NCBI RefSeq assembly: GCF_013823385.1
Contig: NZ_PNMA01000001.1
Span: 352,135 to 393,264 of the forward strand
Length of the DNA: 41,130 bases
Direction of reading: 5' to 3'
Origin: Hyphomonas sp.
GTDB taxonomy: Bacteria > Pseudomonadota > Alphaproteobacteria > Caulobacterales > Hyphomonadaceae
The position numbers and the translations under genes are program-made. Position 1 is the first letter of the stretch; each line of letters opens with the position of its first letter. Shown in pieces: positions 19,201 through 27,214 of this stretch. The notes under the pieces are model-generated. The model was not told the origin of the DNA and searched no databases. It saw nothing but the letters and a program-made list of their open reading frames with translations.

Positions 19201-20206
19201 GCTCGTAGGCGCGGCGCAGGGCGCGGGCCTGGCCGGAGGGAAGGGGTGTATAGATGGCGGTGCCCTTGCCGTCCGAGCCGCCGCCGATGCCGCGGATCAG
19301 TGCGTAGATGCGGTTGCCATCGCGCTCGGCATCCTCAAGGCGGCGCAGGGCGATCATGCCGATGCCTTCGCTGAGCATTGTGCCGTCGGCATTGTTGGAG
19401 AAGGGCCGGCAATCACCCGTGGGAGAAAGGGCGGGCGTCTTCGAGAAGCACATGAACATCAGGATGTCGTTCAGCGCGTCGACGCCGCCGGTGAGGACCA
19501 TATCGGAATCGCCCGCGCGCAGTTCGTGCATGGCGATCTGGAGCGCAGAGAGGCTGGAGGCGCAGGCGGCATCGGTGACATAGTTGCTGCCGCCGAGATC
19601 GAGGCGGTTGGCGATGCGACCGGCGACGACGTTTCCGAGGAGGCCGGGGAAGGTGCTTTCCTTCCACTCTGTATAATGGCTCTCGATGCGGCGGGCGATG
19701 TCCTGCACTTCGTCTTCGGGCAGGCCCGCCTGGCGCATGGCATTGACCCAGGCGGGACGCTGGAGGCGGCCTGCCATATGGGCCGTGAGTTCGGTGGCGG
19801 AGGCAACGCCGAGGATGACGCTAGTGCGTGTACGGTCAAACTTGCCGCCGCTGTCGCGTTCGGCATCATCGAGCGTCATCTTGGCGGCAACGAGGGCGAG
19901 GAGCTGGGCCGTGTCAGTGGTTTGCAGAGCGGCGGGCGGAATGCCGAAAGCGAGCGGATCGAAGGCGACCGGCGAGAGGAAGCCGCCGCGCCGGCCATAG
20001 GTGCGGTCCGGCGTCAGCGGATTGGCATCATAATAGTCGTCCACCAGCCAATGGGTGGGCGGAGTATCCGTGAGGAGGTCGCGGCCTTCGAAGATGTCGC
20101 GCCAGAAGCCGGTGGTATCGCCCCGGCCTGGGAAAATCGCGCCGATGCCGACCACCGCAATGGGCGCTGCCGGATCGTAAAGGGAAGACGTGCGTGTCTC
20201 TGTCAT
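16280..20206 (-). CDS. pfaA: PUFA synthase subunit PfaA: KS-MAT-ACP-ACP
   Basis: 1308 residues from the ATG at 20206 (MTETRTSS); the longer frame would need a TTG inside pfaD. KS (about 10-470) has the Cys in TDAACASSLSAL (near 215) and histidines in EAHGTGT (near 350) and QIGHAKG (near 391). Malonyl-CoA acyltransferase (about 575-890) has the Ser in GGHSFGEI (near 680). A long proline-rich linker follows. Two ACP domains carry the phosphopantetheine serines in GVDSIKQVEIL at residues 1169 and 1269, exactly 300 bp apart. It builds the chain with PfaC and PfaD. PfaA proteins often carry 4-9 ACPs, so two is few, which would predict lower output. The frame stops at 16280 straight after the second ACP; the KR continues in the -1 frame. 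The PPTase (PfaE) needed for activation is not in the window. Confidence 0.92.
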   Translation of the reverse strand: MTETRTSSLYDPAAPIAVVGIGAIFPGRGDTTGFWRDIFEGRDLLTDTPPTHWLVDDYYDANPLTPDRTYGRRGGFLSPVAFDPLAFGIPPAALQTTDTAQLLALVAAKMTLDDAERDSGGKFDRTRTSVILGVASATELTAHMAGRLQRPAWVNAMRQAGLPEDEVQDIARRIESHYTEWKESTFPGLLGNVVAGRIANRLDLGGSNYVTDAACASSLSALQIAMHELRAGDSDMVLTGGVDALNDILMFMCFSKTPALSPTGDCRPFSNNADGTMLSEGIGMIALRRLEDAERDGNRIYALIRGIGGGSDGKGTAIYTPLPSGQARALRRAYEQAGYGPATVDLVEAHGTGTKAGDKAELEGLHQVFGESASGNEPWCAIGSVKSQIGHAKGAAGSASLIKAIQSLHRKVLPPTIKIEEPADVIRDSACFYVNTEARPWISAPARPRRASVSSFGFGGSNFHVALEEYTGPNAARPARVFPAELFLYSADDSAALADQLTAAVQTSLPEDAFAATAEATLKHFSASAPVRAAITATSPEDLAAKAGRLAAQIADGSAGRAPLPQGCSLSLAPAAPGKIAFLFSGQGSQYTGMGADLVMAFPAARAVWDAAASHPVTGALKLHRLAFPPTAFDQVEFGNQTKRLTAMEHAQPAIAAVALSHLALIQALGLEADMTGGHSFGEIMALHHAGAFDMDAALTIAAARGRAMADAAASNEGAMLAVQCEAGAVRDLVTQIGGGLVIANDNGPSQVVLSGPVAAIQKAEALIAERGVKARRLPVATAFHSSVVSAAVDPFREVLSGQKIKKPRLPVYANATAAPYKAKASDMAAEIASQVATPVRFREEIDAMYAAGARLFVEIGPGNVVSGLVADTLGSRDHLAVSLDNKRVNGVMQFLSALGALSVAGIPLDFAALLSQTPPPVPKPPPSRHAVMLTGANHDRPYPPKDGAAGRAPPNPPRVQPSPAPQPPPQIPSPSPSSQPVAAASPERISTSMPDLPRPTDPSLLPAPTSQPFAAPASAIERIWHEVSQRHQDYLQTTAAAHTAYLNAAAALLGGAHIPQAALPAPTPALPPPAAPAPQAAPAPSPAPARPAEINIAPAPAAAKPYTNGAATPQAPAPKSQPAPAPAKAASGPDPIALVRAIISEKTGYPEDMLEIDMDLEGELGVDSIKQVEILSTLRDRVPELPEIDPEKLVELRTIAAIAAMLGSAPSAVSAAPAPQAPAPAPAASASNGVTVAVVRSLIAEKTGYPDDMLEEDMDLEGELGVDSIKQVEILSALRDRYPSLPEVDPEDIAELRTIRKIADFFA

Positions 20207-20210
20207 GATC

Positions 20211-21749
20211 TTACTCGAAGGCAACAGGCCGGAAGGAAAAGAGCTCGGCAGGAACAGTGAGGCCGATGGCGCGCAGCTGGCCAGCGCGGGTGATGCGGGC
20301 CGCGCCTTCCATCAGATTGAGCGCGATCTGGCGGACCGTGCGGGCTTCGACAGGCTCCAGGAAGCTGCCCGCGACCCATTCATTGAAGGCGCCCATCGCC
20401 GGGCCGCACCATATCTGATAGTCGGCCGTGCGACCGGCCTGCCCTTCGCGCGCCCATTGGGCACCCATGAACAGATACCGGCGCGCCACCAGCGCCAGGC
20501 GTTTGTTGCCATCAGTCTCCGCGCGGGCCGCTTCGCCCGGATTGACCTTCCGGATATAGCTGCGTGTTGCCTGCCAGGCGGCCTCGAAGGGCTCGCCCAG
20601 GACATCCTCAATCCATTTGCGGTCTTCGGGAGGCAGCGTCTCATAAGACGCGCCGCTGCGATAGAAAGCGTGGAACTTCTTGCCGCGCATGGCGAAGAGC
20701 GTGCCGCGCTTGAGCACCTGAACCTGCACGCCCTGTTCGAACATGTCAGCGGCCGGCGTCATCGCCACATCGGCCGGGCCCGCCTTGGCGAGCAGCTTGC
20801 GGCCGGGCAGGGCGAGGCCGGATTCCACGGCGCTCTGATTGATGGAACCGGTGAGCACATAGGCGGCGCCCATCTGGAAGGCGGCGGCGACAGATTGCGG
20901 CGTGGCGATACCGCCGGCGAGGCCGATGCGGATGCTGCTTTCAGCCAGATCGTAGCGGGCCGCGACCCTGGCGCGGGCCGCGCAGAGCGAGCTGAACAGC
21001 GGCGCGGCGGGGCGATTGTCTGTGTGGCCGCCAGAATCTGACTCGGCGGTGATATCAGCGGCGACAGGGACGCGCGCGGCAAGGTCTGCCTGTTCCGGGG
21101 TGATGGCGCCGGCTGCAACGAGCTGCTGCAGCATCTTTTCCGGCGCGGGCGCCATGAAGGCTTCGGCAACTTCGGCGCGGGAGACCTTGGCGAAGACATG
21201 GTTGGCGCGCTGGACGGTGCCATCCGCAGCGCGGGAGAGGCCGAGGGCCGTGTAGCGGACGACATCTGCCGTCAGGCGCATGAAGGCGGAGGCGGATACG
21301 CGGGTGACGCCTTCTGCCAGGAAGAGGTCGATCACCGCTTTTTCCTGGCCGGGTTCCTGCGGGGAATGGATGAGGTTTGCGCCCCAGTTTCTGGCCTCGG
21401 GCCCAAGGGCGGATTTGATTTCCGCGACGGCTGACTTGATCTCGGCCACCGGCAGACCGGCGCTGCCATAGAAGCCGACACAGCCGGCGCGCGCCGCTTC
21501 GACAACCATTCTGGGGGTTGCGATTCCGCGCGCCATTTCACCGGCAACATAGTTGAAACGCGCGCCGTGAGCGGCAGCGAAGGCGCGGTCGCCCAACCAC
21601 TCTGGATAGACGGGCGGAAGTGCGGCAGCGGACGCCTCGCCCGCCGGAGCGGCGCCTACCGAAACGAGCGTTGGAATGCCGGAATCGCTCAAGGAAACCC
21701 ATGCGCTGGCGCGCGGCGCCTCAACGGCTTTCCGTAGCAATTCTGTCAC
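20211..21749 (-). CDS. pfaD: PUFA synthase enoyl reductase PfaD
   Basis: A 512-residue protein of the 2-nitropropane dioxygenase/FMN-dependent fold used as the enoyl reductase of PUFA synthases. Typical PfaD segments are visible: YVAGEMARGIATPRMV (near 67-82), NWGANLIHSP (near 121-130), ADITAESDSGGHTDNRP (near 232-247, flavin site) and GLAGGIATPQSVAAAF. It removes double bonds during chain growth. The gene comes first in the locus, its stop lies 5 bp before the pfaA start, and the ATG at 21749 follows a 219-bp promoter region containing a palindrome. A repeated VAEIKSA VAEIKSA heptad occurs at about 101-114. Confidence 0.93.
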   Translation of the reverse strand: MTELLRKAVEAPRASAWVSLSDSGIPTLVSVGAAPAGEASAAALPPVYPEWLGDRAFAAAHGARFNYVAGEMARGIATPRMVVEAARAGCVGFYGSAGLPVAEIKSAVAEIKSALGPEARNWGANLIHSPQEPGQEKAVIDLFLAEGVTRVSASAFMRLTADVVRYTALGLSRAADGTVQRANHVFAKVSRAEVAEAFMAPAPEKMLQQLVAAGAITPEQADLAARVPVAADITAESDSGGHTDNRPAAPLFSSLCAARARVAARYDLAESSIRIGLAGGIATPQSVAAAFQMGAAYVLTGSINQSAVESGLALPGRKLLAKAGPADVAMTPAADMFEQGVQVQVLKRGTLFAMRGKKFHAFYRSGASYETLPPEDRKWIEDVLGEPFEAAWQATRSYIRKVNPGEAARAETDGNKRLALVARRYLFMGAQWAREGQAGRTADYQIWCGPAMGAFNEWVAGSFLEPVEARTVRQIALNLMEGAARITRAGQLRAIGLTVPAELFSFRPVAFE

Positions 21750-21871
21750 GATTTCCCGCCCTTCTGGCCGAAATGCAGCAGCATGGATGTCCGCCCGCGC
21801 ATAGTCTTAGAGGGCATTCGCAGACGGACTCAACCTCAAACTAAGGTTACCGGACGAGTTTCTTGTATCAG

Positions 21872-21890
21872 CATGGTGAATTCTACCATG
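21872..21890. promoter_or_regulatory. Palindromic operator candidate upstream of pfaD
   Basis: CATGGT (21872-21877) and ACCATG (21885-21890) form a perfect inverted repeat around a 7-bp AT-rich spacer containing GAATTC. It lies about 125 bp before the pfaD ATG, in the only sizeable non-coding stretch ahead of the pfa locus. The size and symmetry fit a dimeric TetR- or GntR-like repressor site. No regulator gene is adjacent and no convincing -35/-10 was identified. Confidence 0.4.
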
Positions 21891-21968
21891 ATGGGAATTT
21901 CCGCAGGCAACTCGCGCCGCTTCTGCCTGATTTGAAGGCGAGGCAGGGGTGGCTAATCTGCCGGGCGT

Positions 21969-22541
21969 CTATACGGGCGCGATCTGTGTCCAGCCCGTTG
22001 CCGGTTTCAGGGCGGGAAAATCCGCGCGCCAGAAATTGCCCTGAAATGGCTGATCATGGCGGCGGCTGATGGGCACTCCCGTCAGCGCGCAGTAAAGCAG
22101 CGTGCCGACGGCGCCATGAGAGATGATCGCGACATCTCCAGCAGGGGGGTGCCGGGTGATGTTGGCGAATGCCTTCAATATACGCGCCTGCGCGTCCACG
22201 GCGCACTCCCAGCCGCGCACGCTTCCTTCTGGATTGGCGAAGAAGGCATCGGCGACCTGTTCGAACTCGGCCGGGGGCAGGAAGCCGGTCGCCTGGCGGT
22301 TATTCTCCCCCAGCGCCTCATCGACCTGAACTGACAGGCCAAGCTGGCGGGCAAGTATTTCGGCAGCTTCCAACGCTTTCGTTTCACCGCTCGACCAGAT
22401 GGCCGTGACGCCCGCCATCATGTCTGAGGCGGCAAAGGCTTGCATTCGCGCCGCACCCCTGGGGCTGAGACGCCAGCGCTCGACGGGAACGGCTGGATCC
22501 ACGACGACTTCCGGATGGGTGATGAAGAACAGCGACGGCAT
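21969..22541 (-). CDS. Histidine phosphatase superfamily protein
   Basis: About 190 residues from the ATG at 22541 (MPSLFFITHPEV). An upstream start at 22577 is possible but adds a sequence unlike the family. The usual RHG catalytic motif is replaced by THP (FITHPEVVVDPAVP), keeping the histidine. The second catalytic half shows DVAIISHGAVGTLL near residue 150, with its conserved SHG, and LSPRGAARMQAF follows the first motif as usual. It probably removes phosphate from a small molecule or protein; the substrate is unknown. It lies 219 bp downstream of the pfaD start on the same strand and is probably the last resident gene before the mobile region. Confidence 0.8.
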   Translation of the reverse strand: MPSLFFITHPEVVVDPAVPVERWRLSPRGAARMQAFAASDMMAGVTAIWSSGETKALEAAEILARQLGLSVQVDEALGENNRQATGFLPPAEFEQVADAFFANPEGSVRGWECAVDAQARILKAFANITRHPPAGDVAIISHGAVGTLLYCALTGVPISRRHDQPFQGNFWRADFPALKPATGWTQIAPV

Positions 22542-22577
22542 GGCAGACTTAACTTCGACCAGAGGGGCAGCCTGCAT

Positions 22578-23110
22578 TATGCCTTAAACGGGCTGTCTGG
22601 GGAGGTGCTGCTGGCGGGCCGTGCGGGATGAAGGTGGGCACTATTGCTACGCGATAGCACTATGATGACATTAACATTTTCGGTTGTTGGCTGGAATGGA
22701 AGCCATTTGATACGGAGGTCGCAGGGTGTCCACACATGATCCAGGAGGAGCCGCGCAGAGGCGGGAAAAATTCTTCGGAAGGACGGTTTCAAGGTCCGGC
22801 AGGTGTCGTCCAAGTCACCCGGCGTTAGCCGGGAACAAGGGGCGAGGCACTTCATTTGGAAATGGAAAGAACTTCTACTGGCCGGCTGCGGCTTCATCGC
22901 GTATCACCATTACTGATGAATTGACCTGATGCAGGACGCTTGACGGGGGTGCCCAATGGAATCGAGGCTGGCCACAAGCTTTGAGGACTTAAAAAGGTGT
23001 ATTGCAGGGGAAAGGTGACACCCGACGTCTGGTCACCTCTCGGCGCCAAAAGCGTCTCGACGATGAAAAGTGCTGGTGCGCCGATCGGTTTTTAGTCAAG
23101 AAAGCGGGAC
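22578..23110. other. Intergenic stretch with no recognisable gene
   Basis: This stretch marks the change from GC-rich host DNA to the transposon graveyard. Only short, stop-ridden frames are present. Two inverted repeats are visible: TGCTA/TAGCA around a 5-bp spacer at 22645-22659, roughly 105 bp ahead of the histidine phosphatase gene, and AGGTGAC (23013-23019) with GTCACCT (23032-23038) around 12 bp. Their roles are unknown. No attachment site or tRNA was found. Confidence 0.5.
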
Positions 23111-23388
23111 GTGCTTGCGTACTCCTCGCTCGGGCCGGAGCAGTTTGAGGTTGCCTGGAAAGCTGGCATCGATTTTTGGACGACAGTTCCGAAAGAATCC
23201 GCGTGGGTGTTCGTTGTAAAGACCGGATTAAAGTCAGATGAACTCGACCTTGTGTGCGGCAAGATTGACTATCCGAAGACGATCCGGGTCGACCAAGGCT
23301 CTGAGTTCATCTCCCGTGAACTTCGACCTATAGGCACATCCAAACAATGTGACGCTGGACGCCTCACGGCCCGGAAAACCGACAGACA
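23111..23388 (+). pseudogene. IS3-family transposase orfB relic, upstream piece
   Basis: The frame contains DYPKTIRVDQGSEFISREL (from about 23265), the second-aspartate region of the DDE integrase core of IS3-family (IS407-like) transposases. It then shifts frame: the following bases read DL-stop-AHPNNVTLDASRPGKPTD in the next frame, matching the usual continuation DLWAY..VTLDFSRPGKPTD. The gene therefore carries a frameshift and a nonsense codon, and no orfA is recognisable upstream. It breaks off at 23388, where the IS66 relic is inserted; the continuation resumes at 24367. Confidence 0.75.
23381..23388. repeat. Left 8-bp target duplication of the IS66 relic
   Basis: GACAGACA immediately precedes the left terminal repeat GTAAGCGCC and is repeated exactly after the right end at 24359-24366. 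In the IS3 gene it encodes part of the conserved PTDN. Confidence 0.85.
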
Positions 23389-24358
23389 GTAAGCGCCTCG
23401 CCGATCGCCTACGGATTTAGGCATGACATTTTCCGGAATCGTCAGGGCATGAGTTCCTCGATCTGGCTCTGCGGATGGCCGTTGATGATGGCGTCGAAGG
23501 TATCTGCGCGGTAGGCAATGGGATTAACGTCGTTGAGCTTGCAGGTGGCCACGACGGATGAGAGCAGCGCTCAGTTTTCGGCCGCGATCTCGTGTCCAGA
23601 AAACAGGGCATTTTTTCTGATTAGGCATATCGGCCGGATGGCGTTTTCGACCGGGTTGGTATCGAACTCGAGCCGGCCATCGCCAGGAAGCGGGTGAGCC
23701 CTTCCCAATGGGCAAGACCTTAGAGAATGTCTTCGGCCAGCTTAGAGCCGGAGGAGACCCTTGACAATTGCTTTTCAAACCAGGGCTTCAAGGCGGCTAT
23801 GATCGGGGAGGAGTGCCGTTGTCGCGCGGCGATCCGAGTTTGTGGCGTCATTCCTCGCACCGTCGCCTCAATGGCGTATAGCTTAGTGAACTGGCGCACG
23901 GCGGCCTCGGCGATCGGGGACTTGGTGTTGCGCGCCAGCTTCACGAACCTTCGGCGCAGATGGACCCAGCATTGGACGAGCTTCCACGGTCCTTGCGGTC
24001 ATTCCAGGCGCGTCAGCCGTTCGCTGACGTCCTGGCCAATCCTGGCCATCTCGCCGCAGCCGCACGGGCACAACGCGCGCTCGGGCTAGATGACCTGCTG
24101 CACCCGCGGCCTCACGCCGACAGGCGCGCGCCGAGCGCCTGAGCTTTGGGATGGCTCCGGGCTCGGCGCGCTCGCCAACCAACACGCTTTGAGCTATTCA
24201 ACCAACGGACTCTCCCAATAATCTCGGAACCCATTGGGGGCGCCTCAGGACGTCCATTTTGCCGTCTGCTCCCAATTGGACCGTCCGACTCTAACGATCG
24301 GCGGACTCTTGCCACATTCACCTCATGCGCCGCACGAGGGGAGCAGTGTGGCGCTTAC
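23389..24358 (-). mobile_element. Shrunken IS66-family element with intact ends
   Basis: The element begins with GTAAGCGCC at 23389 and ends with GGCGCTTAC at 24358, a perfect 9-bp terminal inverted repeat of the IS66 type. It is flanked on both sides by the octamer GACAGACA (23381-23388 and 24359-24366), and IS66 elements make 8-bp duplications. At 970 bp it is far shorter than a full element of about 2.5 kb. It retains only fragments of the transposase and a decayed left region. It interrupted an IS3-type orfB. Confidence 0.88.
23448..24095 (-). pseudogene. IS66 transposase (tnpC) relic with internal deletion
   Basis: Read on the minus strand, fragments of the IS66 transposase appear in order but in different frames. 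CPCGCGEMARIGQDVSERL (the zinc-finger-like domain) comes first, then, after a jump, CWVHLRRRFVKLARNTKSP and PIAEAAVRQFTKLYAIEA (C-terminal core). GLTRFLAMAGSSSIPTRS follows in place of the usual GLTRFLDDGRVEIDTNPVE, and near the end a stretch like LNDVNPIAYRADTFDAIING. The catalytic centre between the zinc domain and the C-terminal part has been deleted. The gene is certainly dead. Confidence 0.8.
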
Positions 24359-24366
24359 GACAGACA
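24359..24366. repeat. Right 8-bp target duplication of the IS66 relic
   Basis: GACAGACA immediately follows the right terminal repeat and matches the copy at 23381-23388. Joining the two flanks restores the IS3 transposase reading PTDN. Confidence 0.85.
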
Positions 24367-24540
24367 ATGACTTTTCATCGAGTCATTCAATGGCCGGCTC
24401 AGGGCAAAATGCCTGAACCAGCACTGATGGATCGCCTCGTTAGAGCCAGCCCGTAGAGGTAAGGAAGCGCCAAATACTCCAGCCCTGAATGAGGGCACTT
24501 TTAGGGGCGGCCAAAAAATAAGGTGAGACTCCCAGAATAA
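24367..24540 (+). pseudogene. IS3-family transposase orfB relic, downstream piece
   Basis: In the frame beginning near 24372 the bases read FIESFNGRLRAKCLNQH, a stop, then WIASLEPAR. This is the region holding the catalytic glutamate in IS3 OrfB, normally FIESFNGRLRAECLN.HWF.SL..AR. It continues the piece at 23111-23388 once the IS66 element and one target copy are removed. A frame slip just before FIESF, a stop codon and the loss of the end beyond LEPAR show advanced decay. The remaining bases up to the alkL end at 24685 show nothing recognisable. Confidence 0.72.
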
Positions 24541-24684
24541 ACTCTGCCGCGTGGAGCTCAGGTCAGTCACGCAATACGTGTCCGCTTCGTTCTGAGGTCG
24601 GGCCCGTTTCCTCACATCTCCAAGAGCTTGCTTTTCGAGTTTTTGTTACTCACTTTCCTTGCCAGCTCTTCTAGCAATAATAGC

Positions 24685-25371
24685 TTAAAACCGGTAGGCA
24701 ATACCGATATTGAGAATTGTTGGGTCCACCGAAATCTTGCCTCTGACTGGCGCCCCGCCGAGTGTCCCAGAGATATCTGTTTCGAATGGCGTGTAACGTA
24801 TATCGGCATTGGCAAACCAATTATCGCTCATTTGATAGCGCATTCCAACTTGGACAGCGGGCGCCCAGGCGTCTTTCAAGTCGAAGTCCGCGAGTGCATC
24901 CCCTTGTTCTTCCAGAAACAAGATTCGAGCGATACCGGCACCAACATAAGGGCTAACGGATGAATTAGTCGAAAAGTGATATTGAAGCGACAAAACAGCA
25001 GGGCCATATTCCGTCTCTCCAACAGGCAGTCCTGCCAAACTGCCGCTCCCTGCAAGATTAGCGCTGGCAGGCAAACCACCAAAGAAGTTCAACGCTACAG
25101 ATGAATTCAAAAAATAGGAAACGTCGAAACTCAGCGTGGTGTCATCGGTGATATTGACACCAGCCCCGGGTATTGGCGCACCGCCCGCGCTGATTGAATC
25201 CAACGTTTCGTTCGTGAATACTTTCGCCGCATTCAGGCCAAAAAGCCAGTCGCCCTTGGAGTAAAGCGGTTCCGCATTTGCGACGCTGAACGACGAAAAG
25301 CCACCGATCATCGTGATTAACACAAACTTCGAGGCAAAAGGCCCCTTGGATTTTACATTAGATTGTTTCAT
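24685..25371 (-). CDS. alkL: AlkL outer-membrane alkane uptake protein (OmpW family)
   Basis: A 228-residue protein. The signal peptide is followed by a likely cleavage after SVANA (near residue 33), and the mature protein starts EPLYSKGDW. It has OmpW-family features: the DTTLSFDVSYFLNSSVALNFF strand region, YGPAVLSLQYHF, YVGAGIARILF, WAPAVQVGMRYQ and a C-terminal aromatic (IAYRF), as needed for outer-membrane insertion. In the GPo1 system AlkL forms an eight-stranded barrel that passes alkanes inward. The ATG at 25371 has GGGAGGAATAA just upstream. It is the last gene of the alk operon, 94 bp after alkK. No clear terminator follows. Confidence 0.92.
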   Translation of the reverse strand: MKQSNVKSKGPFASKFVLITMIGGFSSFSVANAEPLYSKGDWLFGLNAAKVFTNETLDSISAGGAPIPGAGVNITDDTTLSFDVSYFLNSSVALNFFGGLPASANLAGSGSLAGLPVGETEYGPAVLSLQYHFSTNSSVSPYVGAGIARILFLEEQGDALADFDLKDAWAPAVQVGMRYQMSDNWFANADIRYTPFETDISGTLGGAPVRGKISVDPTILNIGIAYRF

Positions 25372-25465
25372 TTATTCCTCCCTTTTGGTCGTTTTTTTCG
25401 CGCCCTATGCGCGGTCGCAAACAGGCGGAACATGCGATCCGCAAACCCGCTTGCCTGATTTCAGG

Positions 25466-27088
25466 CTATGCCAGAAGCACGTCCCCATAGGCTTCCCGCA
25501 GCTTGTTCTTCAGCACCTTACCGGTTGCGTTTCGTGGAAGTTCATCCACAAAAACGACCGTATCCGGGATCTGCCATTTGGCGACTTTGTCAGAAAAGAA
25601 GGCAATCAAATCCTTCTCTGACACTTTTGCTCCTGGTGCCTTGACCGCGACAAGGACCGGCCGTTCGTCCCATTTTTCATGTTTTGCCGCGATTGCGGCG
25701 GCATACACGATACCGGGATGACCGACCGCGATGCCCTCAAGTTCGACGGTGGAAATCCATTCGCCGCCAGATTTTATGATGTCCTTGGAGCGATCCCGGA
25801 TCGTCATGAACCCATCGGCATCAATCGAGGCCACATCGCCGGTTTCAAACCATCCATCGGATGCCAAAGTCGTGCCTGGCTCCGCACCAAAATAGCTGTC
25901 TACGACCCAATGGCCGCGAATGCGAAGATTGCCTTGCGCCGCCCCATCCTCGGGAAGTGTGCTGCCTTCATCGTCAACGATCTTGAGTTCCACGCCATAG
26001 GGCGGGCGGCCCTGGCTTTCTCGCACTTTCGCCTGCTCTTCCTCGGTCATGCCTGCATGGCGTTCCAGCAAGGCATTCGCGGTCCCGAGAGGCGAGGTTT
26101 CGGTCATGCCCCAGGCGTGCACGACTTCGGTGCCATATTTGTCGCGGAATTCGGCGATCATCGACGGGGGACAAGCCGACCCACCGACCACTGTCCGTGT
26201 GAGGGTTTCGGCTTTGGAGCCGAGTTTGTCGAGCGATGCGAGAAGCCCCTGCCAGATTGTAGGAACACCAAGCGCGACCGTCACGCCTTCGTCGTCGATG
26301 AGCCGTGTAAGGCTGTCACCATCAAGTCCCGGACCAGGCAGGACCAGCTTTGCGCCGACCATCGCAGCAGCATATGGGATGCCCCAGGCATTGACGTGGA
26401 ACATCGGAACCACGGGCATCATCACTTCGCGTGCTGAAATGTTCAGCGTATCGGGAAGGGCCGCGCCCAACGAATGTAACACCGTAGAGCGGTGCGAATA
26501 CAGAACGCCCTTGGGGTTTCCTGTAGTCCCGGAAGTATAGCAAAGGCTGGATGCATCATTCTCATCGACATCCACCCAATCGGCGTTTTCGTCGCCCGAG
26601 GCCAGGAAGTCCTCGTAGAACACAAGTCCGGGGATTTTTCTTGCTGCTTTTTCATCACGCACGGACATAAGAACGAAGGTATCGACAGTCGTCAGCTTCT
26701 CCTTGATCCCCTCAATGATCGGCAGGAACGTCTTGTCAAAAAAGATGACCCGATCTTTCGCGTGGTTGATGATATAGACAAGCTGTTCCGGGAAAAGGCG
26801 CGGATTGATCGTGTGACATACCATTCCACAGCAGGAAATGCCAAAGTAGCATTCTAGATGCCGCGCATTGTTCCACGCGATCGTCGCCACGCGATCCCCT
26901 TTGAAGAGCCCCATCTTTGTCAGCGCCGAGCCGAGCTGCCGGGATCTGTCAGAAATACCTTTCCAGTTCGTCTTAGTCTTTGTGCCATCTGTTTCCACCG
27001 ACACAATCTCGGTGTCGCCGTGGTAGCGAGCTCCGTGGTCGATCAGTGAATGAATGGTCAGTGGCATAGCCATCATCTGTCCGCGCAT
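25466..27088 (-). CDS. alkK: AlkK medium-chain acyl-CoA synthetase
   Basis: A 540-residue AMP-forming ligase. The phosphate-binding loop [18 protein letters not shown] lies near residues 182-199. [13 protein letters not shown] lies near 320, [17 protein letters not shown] near 400, the hinge [15 protein letters not shown] near 430, and the C-terminal catalytic lysine lies in [14 protein letters not shown]. It activates fatty acids released by AlkH as CoA esters for beta-oxidation. The start MRGQMM aligns with the known AlkK start MLGQMM, and GAGGAAG precedes it. The 126-bp gap to alkJ is the second longest in the operon and holds no gene. Confidence 0.93.
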   Translation of the reverse strand: MRGQMMAMPLTIHSLIDHGARYHGDTEIVSVETDGTKTKTNWKGISDRSRQLGSALTKMGLFKGDRVATIAWNNARHLECYFGISCCGMVCHTINPRLFPEQLVYIINHAKDRVIFFDKTFLPIIEGIKEKLTTVDTFVLMSVRDEKAARKIPGLVFYEDFLASGDENADWVDVDENDASSLCYTSGTTGNPKGVLYSHRSTVLHSLGAALPDTLNISAREVMMPVVPMFHVNAWGIPYAAAMVGAKLVLPGPGLDGDSLTRLIDDEGVTVALGVPTIWQGLLASLDKLGSKAETLTRTVVGGSACPPSMIAEFRDKYGTEVVHAWGMTETSPLGTANALLERHAGMTEEEQAKVRESQGRPPYGVELKIVDDEGSTLPEDGAAQGNLRIRGHWVVDSYFGAEPGTTLASDGWFETGDVASIDADGFMTIRDRSKDIIKSGGEWISTVELEGIAVGHPGIVYAAAIAAKHEKWDERPVLVAVKAPGAKVSEKDLIAFFSDKVAKWQIPDTVVFVDELPRNATGKVLKNKLREAYGDVLLA

Positions 27089-27214
27089 TTGGCTTCCTCT
27101 TCAGAACTTGAATTTTGGGTTGGAATCGTGCCGTTCTGAAACTGCTCGAAGCTTCTTACAATAAACCCCATCGCCCCCTGACACCGGACTGTTTTTCGCT
27201 TTTCATCATAAAGT

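Noticed and set aside
24600..24684. AAGAGCT/AGCTCTT inverted repeat after alkL as a terminator
   Set aside because: The loop is over 30 bases and there is no T-run directly after the stem on the minus strand.
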